DNA of 64,000 nt from positions 14,718,892 through 14,782,891 of the forward strand of contig OX421964.1 of the NCBI GenBank assembly GCA_949128115.1, written 5' to 3'. The stretch comes from Anaspis maculata (lineage: Eukaryota > Arthropoda > Insecta > Coleoptera > Scraptiidae). The position numbers and the translations under genes are program-made. Positions 34,867-47,043 of the stretch are shown here, one piece after another (the first letter of the stretch is position 1; every line of letters begins with the position of its first letter). The notes below the pieces were generated by a model. That model had not been told where the DNA came from. It made no database searches and saw nothing but the letters and a program-made list of their open reading frames with translations.

Positions 34867-36565
34867 CTAAAGCGACAGCCAACACACCCAACAACATCAA
34901 CCCTCTGCAAAGCGCAATCTCCCAACTCCAGATCATACTCAACCAACTTGTTACCATCATTGCGAATCCACAATGAATACACAACCTACCCCGAGCGCAC
35001 ATAAGAAGAAAAGACCGACATCACTTACCATACTGACATGGAACGCGAACAGACTAATCAACAAAAAGCACGAGCTAGAAGAAACCCTTGCGAGACTGAA
35101 CATTGACATTGCACTCATCAACGAAACCCACTTTAGGCCCTCAAATAACTCTAAAATTTAAAACTACGCCGGCTACAGGACGAGGCGGCGGCACCGCCAT
35201 CTACATAAAGACGAACTTTTCCCACCAACACTTACGACACATGCAATTTCAGTGGACACCAGCTTCAAAGGCGAAATCCGGCTATCAGCAGCCTACAGGT
35301 CCCCCAAGACAACCCCCCTGACTGACAAAGACATGACAGCCCTCTTCGAGTCAGAAAGACCCAAAATCGTCGCGGGCGATTTCAATTGCAAACACACCCA
35401 CTGGAATTCCACCCATACAAACACGCAAGGTAGACAACTACTAAAGGTGCATTCAGTCAGCTTATTTAGCCGCAATTTTAGTTTTAGCCGTAAGCGCTGC
35501 ATCGCTTATTGGCTGTTCCGAGGAGGCTGGTTCATAAGAGCCAATGGGCGTCGCTGCGCTTGCGACTAAAATTAAAACTTGCGGCTAAATAAGCTGACTG
35601 AACGCACCTTCAAACTCAGCGACAAATTACACTTTGAAATTTACGGACCTACAGAACACACGATTCACACAACGCACAGTAGCGACGTACTCGACATAGC
35701 CTTCGTTAAAAACTTCAACGTCCCCATACTCCCACAAACTCTCAACGAATTATCTTCAGACCACAATCCGGTGCTAATCACACTAGGTCATAACGCAACG
35801 AACGCCCCCCTCACACGACAAAAACAAATTACGAACTGGACCACTTTTCAAACCGAGATCTTGACTCACCTCGCCCCCCCCCCAACGATACAGGACGAAA
35901 ACGAACTCGACACGGCCATACAAGACCTGGAACACGTCATCACCCAGCCAGGCATTTCAGACGGCAACCAAAACTAAAACGATACCCATTGGACCCGAAT
36001 TTCCAGCTACAATCAAAGATCTGATTCGCAAGAAAAACAAAGCGAAAAGACGGGCCAATAAGACGAAAGCCCCCCTCGACAGACAGACATACAACAGACT
36101 AAGAAACCAAGTACGCGACGAACTTAGACAACACAAAAATGACGCATGGGACAACACACTACACGCCCTAGACACGCAGGATCTTTCGCTCTGGCGAATG
36201 ATCCAAGCGCTGACAGGCAAAAAGACAAAAAACACAATCCCTCCGATCGAACACAACGGCACACTAATTTACACAGACACCGAAAAAGCCGAGGCCTTCG
36301 CGAAACATTTCGAGACACAATTTACCAACCACAAAACGAAACACGACAAGGAAAAGACGCGCGCCGTAAGGAAAGAAGTAAAACAAACGCTCAAAGACAA
36401 AGCAGACACTCACACCCATCACCGCCGACGAAATCGCGAGCACCATAGCCCGGACGAAAAATCGCAAAGCACCCGGTAAAGACGGAATCACAAACAACTA
36501 AAAACATTACCGACACCGGCAATCGAACACATCACCGCGATCACTAACTCCATTTTCACGCTCCA
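34867..36565 (+). pseudogene. LINE copy B, ORF1 tail and ORF2 endonuclease
   Basis: The ORF1 tail ends at TGA overlapping the ORF2 ATG at 34973 (ATGA). ORF2 begins with an APE-type endonuclease: LTILTWNANRL, IALINETHF, a stop at 35159, GGGTAIYIK, AAYRSP, IVAGDFNCKHTHWNS and, after a MITE, SDHNPVLITLG. The linker then reads DLIRKKNKAKRRANKTK and EKAEAFAKHFETQFT. The RT entrance KNRKAPGKDGITN follows at about 36465, and the copy breaks off near 36565. Jockey-clade architecture is clear. At least four frame changes and one stop disable it. RT proper is missing. Confidence 0.85.
35446..35608. mobile_element. 163-bp MITE in LINE ORF2
   Basis: Ends GGTGCATTCAGTCAGCTT / inverted GGTGCGTTCAGTCAGCTT. 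The interior is GC-rich around GTAAGCGCTGCATCGC. It splits the endonuclease between GRQLLK and KLSDKLHFEIYG, whose frames otherwise continue. Flanks show no clear target duplication. Confidence 0.88.
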
Positions 36566-36717
36566 AACAAGTTGAAAGAAGCCGTGTTGAAACATTTTCA
36601 GCCGATTCTGAAATATTTTGAATTTCGTGGTCGGTTCCATGGAAATGGACATTTTCCAATAATTCAGTGGTTTTTAAAGATATTTGGATAAATCTTTGCA
36701 TCTCCACAAAAAATGAC

Positions 36718-37582
36718 TTCATGAATGAAATGTGATGTGTTGCCACCGTCCCGGCCTACTATCTTTGAAAATATGACAGTCGACTGCTTTTTTTCTTATG
36801 GCCGCCATTTTGGATTCGCCTATCATGGAATGAATGCGAGATCAGTTGGAACTAGTAATTATGGCCACAGTCAATAATCTAAATGCAAAAATAACCGTTC
36901 TAAATGGATAACTCTTTGTAATTGACCATAAGAAAATGATAACCCATTTTTACGAGTTTTACAGCACTTCAGCGCTTACCACGACCGAAATGACCATTGT
37001 GAAGGTTGTGACCATTGTGACCATTGTGGGGTATTAAAACAATCCGATATCTTGTTCGAGATGCCATCTTGATTCATCATTAGTCATTCCCGAAACATAC
37101 TGAAGATATTCTGAAAAAATGGAACAAGTTTTGGAAATACGTTCATTTGATCACTTTTTCGTTTTTGAATCGCCGTTTTTTTTTGTCAGCGGGTCATTTT
37201 TGGTGTAATATTTTTTTTTCGAACATACACAATAGCCAGAGAGACCAAATAAGATGATGGATTGTTTCAAAACCCCCATATTCATCTTTACAGTAGTCAT
37301 TTTGGTCGTGTTAAGGCCGAAGTGCTATAAAACTCGTAAAAATGGGTTTAACATTTCCAAGTGGCCAATTACAGGAAGTTACTATTTAAGAACGTTATTT
37401 TTGCGTTTCTATTATTCTATTATTGACTATGATCATTACTGCTAGTACCAATTGATTTTCCACTTATTACCTAATGAGCGAATTCAAGATGGCGGCCATA
37501 AGAAAAAAGAAGTGGACTGTCATATTTTCGAAAATAGTGCGCGGGGACGATGGCAACGCATTACATTTCATTCATTAGATCA
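36718..37582. mobile_element. Foldback Q
   Basis: Arms about 36718-37090 and 37205-37582. The pairs include GAAATGTGATGTGTTGCCA with its inverted partner, AAAATATGACAGTC, TTCTTATGGCCGCCAT and AACCCATTTTTACGAGTTTT. The spacer is about 110 bp. It begins about 150 bp after LINE copy B breaks off. Confidence 0.82.
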
Positions 37583-37715
37583 GGTCACGGTCAGGTATAC
37601 GGCGTCTGCACGGACCGCCATCTTGGCAACACCTCTTAAAATTAAGGCATGGGTATGTGCAACATTCATACCAAACGGCACCTCTTAATCATTAAATGCA
37701 AGGTGGTGGTGTATT

Positions 37716-39380
37716 ATGGCTCTTAACATCCAGACTAATACTCCCAGAAACTCTCAACGAAAAAAATTATGCCTGCCAAAAACCAGAAACCTTCTTGAAG
37801 AAAGATGCAACGGAGTACAATGCAAAAGGTTAGTGGAGAAATGTTTATTTGTGAGTGATAAAAAGACATACTTTAAGAATAAATCTTTTCCACCCATTTT
37901 AGTGTTAGTTGTTTTTAATAAAATCGGTGTATTGTCCTCTCCAACGAAATTAAAGAAATATTAATTTAAATTTCTTTACTGAGTTTCGGCTACATCAATA
38001 GGATGCCATTTTCAAAAGCCTAAAGGCAATATAAACAATTGCGCCGAGTAGGCATGAATAACGATTATAGCGACGAGGCATGTTATTCATGCCTACTCGG
38101 CGTAATTGTTTATATTGCCTTTAGGCTTTTGAAAATGGCATCCTATTAATGTAGCCGAAACTCAGTAAAGAAATTAAAATTAATACTTCTTTAATTTTGT
38201 TGGAGAGGACAATACAATACACCGATTTTATGATAAAGACATGTTTTTTTTTTAAATGCCTTTCATAGAACCGGTAACTTGCAGTTGCAAAGAGAATTTA
38301 CAACCAGGTACATCAAAGTGGAAAAACTAAAAGACACACAACTCACGCAGAACAGATTCTAGAAGAAATTATACACTCCGTTACTTTTTACCCACGATAC
38401 AAGGAGATGTGTATCGTGTGCAAAAAACTGTTCCTTAATACGTTATCCGTTTCCCCATCCGTTTCCGAAAGAACTGTTCGTACAGCTTTCGATAAGAAGA
38501 AAGATACAGGGATAGTTGAAGAGGAAAAGCGTGGTGGACGTCGCATTAACCTGAAAGAAAATGATATGACTGTTCGAAAAGCCATTACAGCTCATATCAA
38601 CAGATTTCCCCGAATGGAGTCGCACTATTGCAGATCTTCTACAACAAAACAATACTTCGATCCTGATTTGAACATAAAACGAATGCTGAACATGTTTAAC
38701 GAAGAGCACAAAGCCAATGGAATACAAAGCAGTTACTGGACTTATCATGACGTCTATAAAAGTTTAAATCTTGCCAAAAAGACCAGTGTGAAAGTGTGGG
38801 CTCTGCAGCACCTTTCGCACAAGAGATGCAACACGAAAGGCAGAATTAGAAGACCGTTACAAGCAACACACTGCCGAAAAAATAGCAGTTAGCCAAAAGA
38901 AACAAGAAGCAAAACTTTCTTCGGCCAGTGATGAAAAATCAGTTTGTGCTAGTTTTGACTTGCAGCAGGTTATCTTCCTACCAATCAGTAACGACAGTCA
39001 AATATTTTACCGCCGAAGACTTTCCAACTACAATTTCACAGTATATAATATTGGCACTAGAGATTGCCACTGCTTCTAATGGCATGAGGCTATAAGTAAG
39101 CGAGGCTCTTCGGAAGTAGCAACTTCTCTGTTGCAGTTTTTACGACAACTTGATGCACAAGAAGTCAAAGAAAGAAACACTTCTTGAATAACTTCTTGAA
39201 TTATTCACACTTGAATAATCTCCCATTTTTACCGCAAATCGCAGATGAGAGGTATTCTTACGTGTCGCATACAGTTTCTCTTTTTATTTCATTGACTTTT
39301 TTTGCATTAATGACAACTTATTTTATCTCAGGTCACATTCGGCAAATATCATATACCTGGTTGTGCCGCCATCAGTCCCA
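37716..39380 (+). pseudogene. Decayed transposon-type gene (uncharacterised arthropod family)
   Basis: A possible first exon starts at ATG 37716 (MALNIQTNTPRNSQRKK) with a donor GTTAGT at about 37830. A palindrome lies in the putative intron. The main body 38407-38890 reads MCIVCKKLFLNTLSVSPSV, then RKAITAHINRFPRMESHYCR and FDPDLNIKRMLNMFNEEHK. After a frameshift it continues AELEDRYKQHTAEK, SVCASFDLQQVIFLPISND, FYRRRLSNYNFTVYNIG and CHCF-stop-WHEAISKRGSSEVAT up to 39188. I recall this order (FPxVESHYCR ... FDLQ ... YNxTVY ... W.E..+RGS.E) from multi-copy arthropod proteins, possibly the DUF7869 type. Stop and frameshift indicate a pseudogene. Confidence 0.55.
37918..38232. mobile_element. 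Near-perfect palindrome R
   Basis: Arms of about 147 bp, ends ATAAAATCGGTGTATTG / inverted, meeting around a 19-bp loop (GATTATAGCGACGAGGCAT). Deep arm sequence GCGCCGAGTAGGCATGAAT pairs with ATTCATGCCTACTCGGCG. It sits in the putative first intron of the preceding pseudogene. Confidence 0.88.
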
Positions 39381-39399
39381 AGTTTAGAATTGTCATGTA

Positions 39400-40259
39400 A
39401 GTAGTGATGGCGAATATGTTTCGATATCACTTCATTGAAGTTTTAGAGTAGGTACCATCATTATTAATTTTTTGACAAGCAAAGTTCAAACAGTTTCCAA
39501 GCTAACAAAACAATAACGATACTTCTTATTGTATGTGTGTGTGTACGTGTTTTATGTGTACTTTTTGTAATAATGTACCAAAATGATTTATTGCTGCGAA
39601 GACCTTTTTTTTGGGGCGAGGCTTCCTATTAGACACACCGCAAGGTAGGGAGATGGAGATGGACTGGTTTTATTTTCGTTCTGTAATTTTGTTGTTTGAT
39701 ATAATTTGAAATTTTTCTACCTAAGTCCTTCTGTCCTATTGAAAATAAATATTTGAAAAAGTGCTCATTTTACTGTCGGTTTATTATTGATAATGAGGCC
39801 TACAATATAATAGGTAGGTATTCAGAGAAAACGGAAATTTTCCTCGTTATAACTGTCTGATAAATATTATCTTCATAGAATAACATTACTGGATTGGCGT
39901 TGGCGTAACTGTCGCCACTATATGAATGGAACATTATATAAAAGGGACGAAGTGACGTAGCTACTTCTGAGAGCTACTGTAGCTAGAAAATGGGTCAGGG
40001 AGGATGCAGTCTTCGTTTGTTACAAGCTTGAATACGTATGTATTGAATAACATTGAAATAGTTCGGTTCCATCAAGCCGTGTAAATATTATGGCGTGTGT
40101 TTTAGTCTTCAAAACTTTCGAGAGCCCTACAGAAAAATATGAGAATTGCAGACACGCCACTTCGTCTCGTCAGCGACAAATTGTGCAAAAAAAAACAAAT
40201 TAATTGAAAAATTACATTCTTATTCTCGTTCTTATTAGTAGGTATAGGCTGTTTGATTT
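39400..40259. other. Unassigned
   Basis: Contains a short GT-rich run (about 39530) and an AATAAATA near 39746. No gene or repeat partner found. Confidence 0.35.
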
Positions 40260-40340
40260 CTACATGATTTCTAGTGGGCTGTGTTTCTGGTCGCCATCGG
40301 CCGATCACGGCCTGAATTGCAACTCACTAGAATCATGTAG
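40260..40340. repeat. 81-bp hairpin EE
   Basis: CTACATGATTTCTAGTG at the left pairs with CACTAGAATCATGTAG at the right around a GC-rich loop containing GCCATCGGCCGATCACGGC. MITE-sized; no duplication seen. Confidence 0.65.
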
Positions 40341-40473
40341 TATTCCGAAAAATTTTCCCCTGCTCTGATAGCTTTCTAGCTTTCTCAAATTCAAGTCTGT
40401 TAACAACAAAAGTTCAATCTTTGCGGCAACAAAAGAAGTGGAAGTTGGGGGGAACATTTTATCAAGCATTGAA

Positions 40474-41360
40474 ATACCGGGTGATTACTGCAATAACCCC
40501 TCCCCCAATAACTCCCGATTCCTAGTGAATATTTTTTCGGGCAAAAACAGGTCGATTTTTATATCGGGGGGACATCTAAAACATACATTGGCAAATTTCT
40601 ATATTCACCCCCCTCGCCCCCACTCACCCCAACTTTGAAATTTCAAATGACACTACCTACCTTGCGATACATCAAATTGAAGAGAATTGAATTTCCTTTC
40701 TGAAAAAAATATTTTCAAAATTTTCAACCCCACCCCCTTTCTCCAAAAATTCTGATTGTTCCATTTTATATTCTGGACCCCTTATTTTTTTTTTCAATTT
40801 AGTCGGCGTCATCCTAGATAGCATCGAAGAAAATTTTCGGTGGGAAAAGTGCTACCCAAATTCACCCCTTGCTCTCTCCCGCCTCAACTCCAAAATTAAA
40901 CAAAACACCACCTACTTTGTGATACATCAAATTGGAGAGATTTAAATTCTCTTTCTGAAAAGACTTTTTTCGGAATTTTCTACCCCTCCCCCAATAAATT
41001 GGCCATTTGGAGTATTCTTGGGGAGAAATGGGGGGCTTCAAAAATAATGGAAGTCAAGAATATTAACTTGGACACTCAGAAAATTTTAGGAAGAACGGGG
41101 ATCGAAGTTGAAAAATTTCAAAATATTTTTTTCAGAAAGAGAATTTAATTCTCTTTAATTTGATGCATCGCAAGGTAGGTGGTGTAATTTAAAATCTCAA
41201 AGTTGGGGTGAGTGGGGGCGAGGGGGCTTAAGATAAAAATTTTCCAATGTATGTTTTAGATGTCCCCCTCGATATAAAAATCGACCAGTTTTTGCTCAGA
41301 CATTTGCACTAGGAATCGGGAGATACTGCAGGTGGATGGTTTGAAATGATCACCCGGTAT
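40474..41360. mobile_element. Family F foldback, most complete copy
   Basis: Ends ATACCGGGTGATTACTGC / inverted, finishing GATCACCCGGTAT. Arms carry GTCGATTTTTATATCGG, TGTATGTTTTAGATG (rc) and TTGCGATACATCAAATTGAA. The arms diverge in the middle (40800-41050). Partial copies occur at 945-1158, 11648-12106 and 59150-59440, making F one of the commonest families here. Confidence 0.8.
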
Positions 41361-41394
41361 GTTACCTTTCTCAGTAGCTGCTGGACATTACAAA

Positions 41395-42210
41395 TACGTT
41401 TTATACAGTCCCTCATTATCGAAAATGTATTAAAGAACTGAAAACAACCGCATCTTCAGTTTGGGATTGATTTGAGGCTGGAAAATGTACAAATCGTCTG
41501 AGAAAGGGAAGCTTCAACGAAGTTTGGACCGATATTGCTTTGGAGCGAACTTTCAATAAAGATTGCAAAACTCAAAGCAATTCAGTGGTATAATCATGCA
41601 ACGAGCGGCAAAAGATCAATCCATTCACGTTTTTCCGCCAAGGACTTGTTGAATATTCATTCAGGCCACAAGTCCAAGTCCACTGAGCTCTATGATGCAA
41701 AAGTCATTGGCCTGAAAATTCTAGAGACAGCGGAACAAAAAACGCTGAAAAAATATCGCCGATAAAAATTTGACTGTTTTCCGATAAGCTGAAAAGTTCA
41801 TGATCCAATGATGTGAAGTCCAGACTATATGAAGCGAAGCTATGGTACCTAGCAGTCTTTATTATGCCAGAGACTTGGATGAAAGTCAAAAAATTCTAGT
41901 TTTCAGCCACGAATGGTTGAAGTGGCTCCACCATCTCTGTTCCAACCAGATGCAGAAATCTTTTTCGGGTAGATACTCTATGAGAAAAGGAAATAAGGCT
42001 GATTTCTTTTATGCGACGAAGATCATTTTTGAAGAAAAGCTGGATTGAACTGAGTGAACTCATCCCAGACCCCGAACTAAGAACTGCCTATATCATTGAC
42101 ATGATGGCTTTTATAGAGCGTCATCAATCGAAAAACTGTCGGACGTTTTGGCGAACTATTTCAAAAAAATACCGATGCAATTCTAGCTGCAAAACCTATT
42201 GAATGTGATG
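41395..42210 (+). pseudogene. Degenerate transposon-associated coding remnant
   Basis: Fragments in mixed frames: RLRKGSFNEVWTDIALERTF with NKDCKTQ, then GKRSIHSRFSAKDLLNIHSG, and later ELSELIPDPELRTAYIIDMM. The first resembles a motif (FNxVxTDxALExxxNKD) that I recall from abundant uncharacterised arthropod proteins. Multiple stops interrupt every frame. The family cannot be named with confidence. Confidence 0.3.
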
Positions 42211-42394
42211 TCATCATTTTAGTGGGAGACAGATATGAACCAAATGTGAACTGAGTGAAAGAAATGGAGAGACACCGATGCAGCAAATCTACAGGGAGTG
42301 GCCACAAATTGAAGGCGCAGAATAATATCGAAATCCCAAATTGGAAACATTTCACTGCAAATGCTAACAATAAAGCTTGTTTGCTCCAATTTAT

Positions 42395-42740
42395 TTCAAT
42401 TTAAAGAAAAAAGTTACTCTTGTGAAATTTTGATTGGACGCTTCATTTCCGGGATATTTGTGTTTGAAACTTTGAAAAACATCTCAAAATCACCACTTTC
42501 CAGGACCCAAATTTTATTTTCTGAAATACTTTATGTTTCTCGTCAACAATGGTGGTACATCAACTTGGAACACCTGAAAAAATGTATTTCAGTTGAAGGA
42601 TCATGTGTTTTCTTCAATAATAATTTTAAAGGCCATCGAAAGTGGCGATTTTGAGCTGTTTTCCGACGTTTCAAACCCAAATATCTCAAAAATGAAGCCT
42701 CTAATCCAAATTTTGCAAGAGTAAACTTTTTCTCTAGATT
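42395..42740. mobile_element. Foldback S
   Basis: Arms of about 110 bp: CTTCATTTCCGGGATATTTG, TTTGAAAC and AAAATCACCACTTTC pair with GAAAGTGGCGATTTT, GTTTCAAA and CAAATATCTCAAAAATGAAG. The spacer is about 125 bp. The downstream 42740-43088 ends in CACCCTGTATAAA, so a larger element may enclose it. Confidence 0.65.
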
Positions 42741-43439
42741 GAACGAAGTATTCAAAAATTGAAACCATTTTCCAAAAATATTCAGAAGGGTGAAAAACTG
42801 GAAGGAAAGGGGGGGTAGGGTACCCCCTATTATCTTCGCTCCTGAAAATATTTTATGAAATGCGTTAGCATTGCTCAATAGAGACCTAATTAAGTAAAAT
42901 TTGGTTCAAATTTGAATTAAATCGGTTTGGCAGTTCGAAAGTTATGCAAAAAAAACTGTTTAAAAAAAACAACTTTGAAGACCTGTATCTCCGTTATTAC
43001 GTTTGTGAGGGTATTTTTATTAAAGAAGTCTCCTTATTTTTCAATTTTCTACCTCCTGTAAATTTTGTTGCATCAATTCCTAGACACCCTGTATAAAAAG
43101 ATGATCATCGAAGCTACGAATACAGATATTTTTGTTATAGCGCTTTATTACGTTTCGAAACTCAATATCGACCAATTATGTAGTCATAAGTTCGACGTCT
43201 ATGTACCTATCCATCACATAGCAAAACAAGTGAGTATGCCTTCACGTGCGTGAGTCTCAGTAGCGCATTTTCAAAAAGAGGCATATTGTGAATGTATAGA
43301 CATTTGGTTGAAGAAAAACCATTCTTTGCCCACTCTCTTCAATCGGAACTCATTGTGATATTTTGTTATCGGAATGGGGTGGGTACTTGCCAATGGAATG
43401 GATTTTAATGAAAATTCTTTAGCAATCACCAATAGTTTC

Positions 43440-44128
43440 TTGTTTAAGGGCGGGAGCTGGGGGCGACGACTAATCAACAGTAGCCTATTCTTTTCCATTT
43501 TTAGTCGGCTATCTATATAGCGAAAGAACTGAATCGTTGTCTTCGGGTTCATGTTTTTTATTATCTCTTACTTTGACGGCGGCGTGTGGGGGCGGCAGCA
43601 TTCGGCAAAGTAACTGTTGTACAGTTTGAGCTGGAGTTTCTTAATGTTCAAGGGAATATGACAATCAGTGAGAATTCTGAAAGTTGCATTTTTTTGGTTG
43701 GGGGCGGGAGCTGGAGGCGGCGACTAATCAAAAGTAGCCTATCTTTTCCCATTTTCAGTCAGCTATCTATATAGCGGAAGACTAAGGTCGCTGTCTTCAG
43801 GTTTATGTTCTACATTTATCTCTTACTTTGGGGGCGGCGTGTGGGAGCAGCAGCGTTCGGCTAAGAAACTCTTGCACAGTTCAAGTTGGGAGTTTCTAAA
43901 CGTTTGAGGTAACATAAACATCTAAATCAGTGAAAACTGTTGAATGCTGCACTTTATTACTTTTGGGGGCGGAAGCTGGAGGCGGCGCCATATCAAAAGT
44001 AGCCTATCCTCTCCTATTTTCAGACAGCTATCCATATAGCGAATGACTTCGATCGCTGTATCTTCGGGTTTATGTTTCTCATTTATCTCTCACTTTGGGG
44101 GCGGCGTGTGGGAACGGCAGCGTTCGGT
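43440..44128 (+). repeat. Tandem array of about 260-bp G-rich units
   Basis: Units start near 43447, 43697 and 43966, with a fourth at 44225 inside the next feature. Each has GGGGGCGGRAGCTGGRGGCG, then AAAAGTAGCCTATC and AGCTATCTATATAGCG. The spacing of 250-270 bp and moderate divergence indicate an old tandem amplification of the repeat also seen at 1-605. Positions 43090-43440 are unassigned. Confidence 0.8.
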
Positions 44129-44715
44129 TGAGCAAATGTTGCACAGTTTGAGTTGGCAGTTTCTAAATGTCTGAGGAAACATCTCAATCAGTAACAATTG
44201 TGAAAGTTGCACTTTTTGTCGTATGGGGGCGGAATCTGGGGGCGGCGACTAACCAAAAGTAGCCTATCCTTTCCCATTTTTGGCGAGCTATTCATATAGC
44301 GAAAAAATTAGATCGCCATGTATTCGGATTTGTTTTCCATTCTAAAGTGACTGGGGGTGGTTTTTAGCAATTTTTTCATGCGGGCGGTGCATATTGGAGA
44401 TTGAATGTTTCTGGGCTCGCGTTTATAAGCGGCAACTATGTATTACTCATAAAATGAGAACACCAGAGCATTAGGTCTGGGAGATATTGCAATATCATGT
44501 TATTTCAAGTTGATCGGGGGCGGTTTTCTCAATGCTGGCGGCGCAATATAGACATTCAATATAGCCTAGCCCAGCGTTGGGAGTGGCAGCTATAGAACAG
44601 CGAAAAAATCAGAAAGCTATGGCGTCTAGTTCGCGAGGAGTTCGAGGGACGGACGGACGGACAAAGCGGCTGCAATAGCGATTTTCATCAAGATGGAAAA
44701 TGCGCTAAAAATTAT
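44129..44715 (+). repeat. Dispersed G-rich repeat, copy 2
   Basis: Aligned with 1-605 over its full length (TGAGCAAATGTTGCACA to AAAATGCGCTAAAAATT). It includes the last unit of the tandem array and a shortened ACGG run near 44650. Positions 44716-44998 are unassigned. Confidence 0.8.
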
Positions 44716-44998
44716 CGACCGTGCAAACTAACATGTCTCAAACGGACTCGACTAGTTGATTACTATGCACATCACATACCTTTTAACTGGTTGCAGGGTT
44801 GCGACACAGTCAGCTCATTTTCAGAACATGGGGAAAAATGTTTTCAAGACCTGAATTAACTATGCTAAAGATCCCCAATTAAATTCATTGCGACTTTATC
44901 GAAAACAGAATTTTTCAGAAATTGCAGAATTCGAGAAATCTGCTCAATATTTCTTGAAACGTTTGTACGCAAGAGCATTTCTTGCTGGCACATTACGG

Positions 44999-45135
44999 CT
45001 CGATACCAAGTTGGGGCTGAGACCGCCGCGCCGTAAGTGCGGTTACCATAGCAACGGCGGATACCAACCAATCAGACAACTGTATTTGGCGAGTTACGCC
45101 GTCCCAAACTTTGCGCCTGCAACTTGGTATCGAAC
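44999..45135. mobile_element. Small foldback Y
   Basis: GCTCGATACCAAGTTG pairs with CAACTTGGTATCGAAC; the loop is GC-rich with GCCGCGCCGTAAGTGCGG. MITE-sized. Confidence 0.6.
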
Positions 45136-45402
45136 CCTTAGATAATTTGCGGGCTCAGCTATCGGGAATCAGATATTTACCTCCTACCTAGGATTCACTT
45201 CATCAACAGGTTTTGAGGGCCGCATAAGGGGCTCAAAAAATAACTTGAAGAATTTTCCCTTCCTTCCGCAAGAGAGAAAACTTTATTCAAAGTGGGCTGC
45301 CCGATTACTTCGGGTTGCAATAGTACACCGCATACCGATCAATCCAATGGGAAAATGTAAAATGTATGTATAAAGTTAAAAGATGAAAATAAATATAGCA
45401 AA

Positions 45403-46591
45403 TATACAGGGTGATTCACCACCAAATGGACATAGCTTAAGGGTAGGTCCAGTTTTTCCAGGCCAACCAGGATCTGGTTTTGAAATTTTTCTAAAGCTGT
45501 TCGTTTCGAAGCTACAGGGTGATTCATGTATTTCGTAGAATTTTTGTGGGTTAATTCTTCTATTGATAGCTGACATATCGCTTTATCAAGCAGTTCGAAA
45601 TTTGCAGGGCCGGCCTTGATAAAAAAAACCTTCAAAGCTTTTTTCAAAAAAGACCTCTGTATGCATATTTTTCAAAATCCATTCACATATTCAGAAACCA
45701 TATAAAACATGCTTTCAATATCGCAAAAAAAATTGCTTGGCACCATTCAGCTGTCAATAAAATTTTGATAATCCTGAAGATTTTTGAGGTTAGGATTTTT
45801 TGTAAACTGATAATTCAAAATATTCTCAAATTATCTATTATAGCCTCAAATTTCAGCTGTTTCGTCAAAAAAATTTAAAAAAATTTTCTTCACGTTTTCT
45901 AAGAAGTTAGCAAGAAAAATTTCCATCAGAATTTTCAAAAAATTTTTGTTATGTCCCTCAACTTCACTTTTATCCCACATTGAGCTGAAATTGAGAGACG
46001 TGACATAAATTTTTCGAAAATTCTGATGAAATATTTTGTTAGTTACTGAGAAAACGTGAAAACATTTTTTTAAATTTTTTTGGCGAAACAGCTGAGATTG
46101 AAGGCGATAGATCATTTGCAAATATTTTAAATTATCAATTTACAAAAAATCCTAACCTCAAAAATTTTCAGGATTATCAAAATTTTATTGACAGCGCAAT
46201 GGTGCCAAGCAATTTTTTTTGCGATATTAATAGCATGTTTTATGTAGTCTCTGAATTTGAAAATGAATTGGAAAAAATATGCATACAGAGTCTTTTTTTG
46301 AAAAAAGCTTTGAAGATTTTTTTATCAAGGGCGGCCCTGGAAATTTCAAACTGCTTGATGAAGCGATGTGTCAGCTATCAATAGGAGAAATAACCCACAA
46401 AATTTCAGTCGAATCCATTGGATCGTTCTAAAGATATGGCTTATTAAAAAAATCGACAAAATATATTTATCACCCTGTAACTTCAAAACGAACAGCGTTA
46501 GAAAAATTTCAAAGCCAGATCCTGGTTTGCCTGTAAAAACTGGACCTACCCTTAGGCTATGTCCATTTGGTGGTGAATCACCCTGTATATA
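45403..46591. mobile_element. Foldback H with ACAGGGTGATTCACC ends
   Basis: Arms 45403-45965 and 45990-46591, almost 600 bp each. Ends TATACAGGGTGATTCACCAC / inverted. Inner landmarks are GGTAGGTCCAGTTTTT, a second CAGGGTGAT at 45518, TTGACAGCTG/CAGCTGAATGG and CAGAATTTTC. Arms differ by indels (for example an extra 60 bases near 46420-46470). It lies within the roughly 160-bp tandem repeat territory. Confidence 0.85.
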
Positions 46592-46599
46592 AATATGTT

Positions 46600-47043
46600 T
46601 GTGTAAAACATTCCTCCCCCATTTCATAGAGCTAAAAAATTGCATTACTCCTTTACCGCAATTGAATAAACATTACTCCCCCTATTTCAGTGGGACTTGA
46701 AAATTTTCATAGGTACCTTTTGACATCAAGATCATCGCGGCTGTCAAAAGCTGAATAGGACGATGTGATCCTAAAGGGCTCAAGAAAAAACTTTGAAAAT
46801 GTTTCCTTCATTACATTAATTATTATTTCAACACTGCTCCCCCTACTTCAGAGGACTGAACATTTGCATGCGTATACCCTTCAACATCACGAAGGGGCTG
46901 TCAAAAGCTGAATTGGGCGAATTGATCTTGAAGAGCGAAAAAAAACGTAAGAAATTGTTCCTTCTTTTCCGCAATTCAACATTACTCTCCATAATTCAGG
47001 GGTCTGAAAATTTGCATACGTATACCCTTCGACATCAGTGACA
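46600..47043 (+). repeat. Tandem repeat L (about 160-bp units), left block
   Basis: Units share CATTACTCCCCCTATTTCAG, TACCCTTCGACATCA and GGGGCTGTCAAAAGCTGAAT at intervals of about 155-165 bp (46651, 46806, 46960). The array continues after an insertion at 50833-51060. A degraded unit may lie at 45195-45300, before foldback H. Confidence 0.75.
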
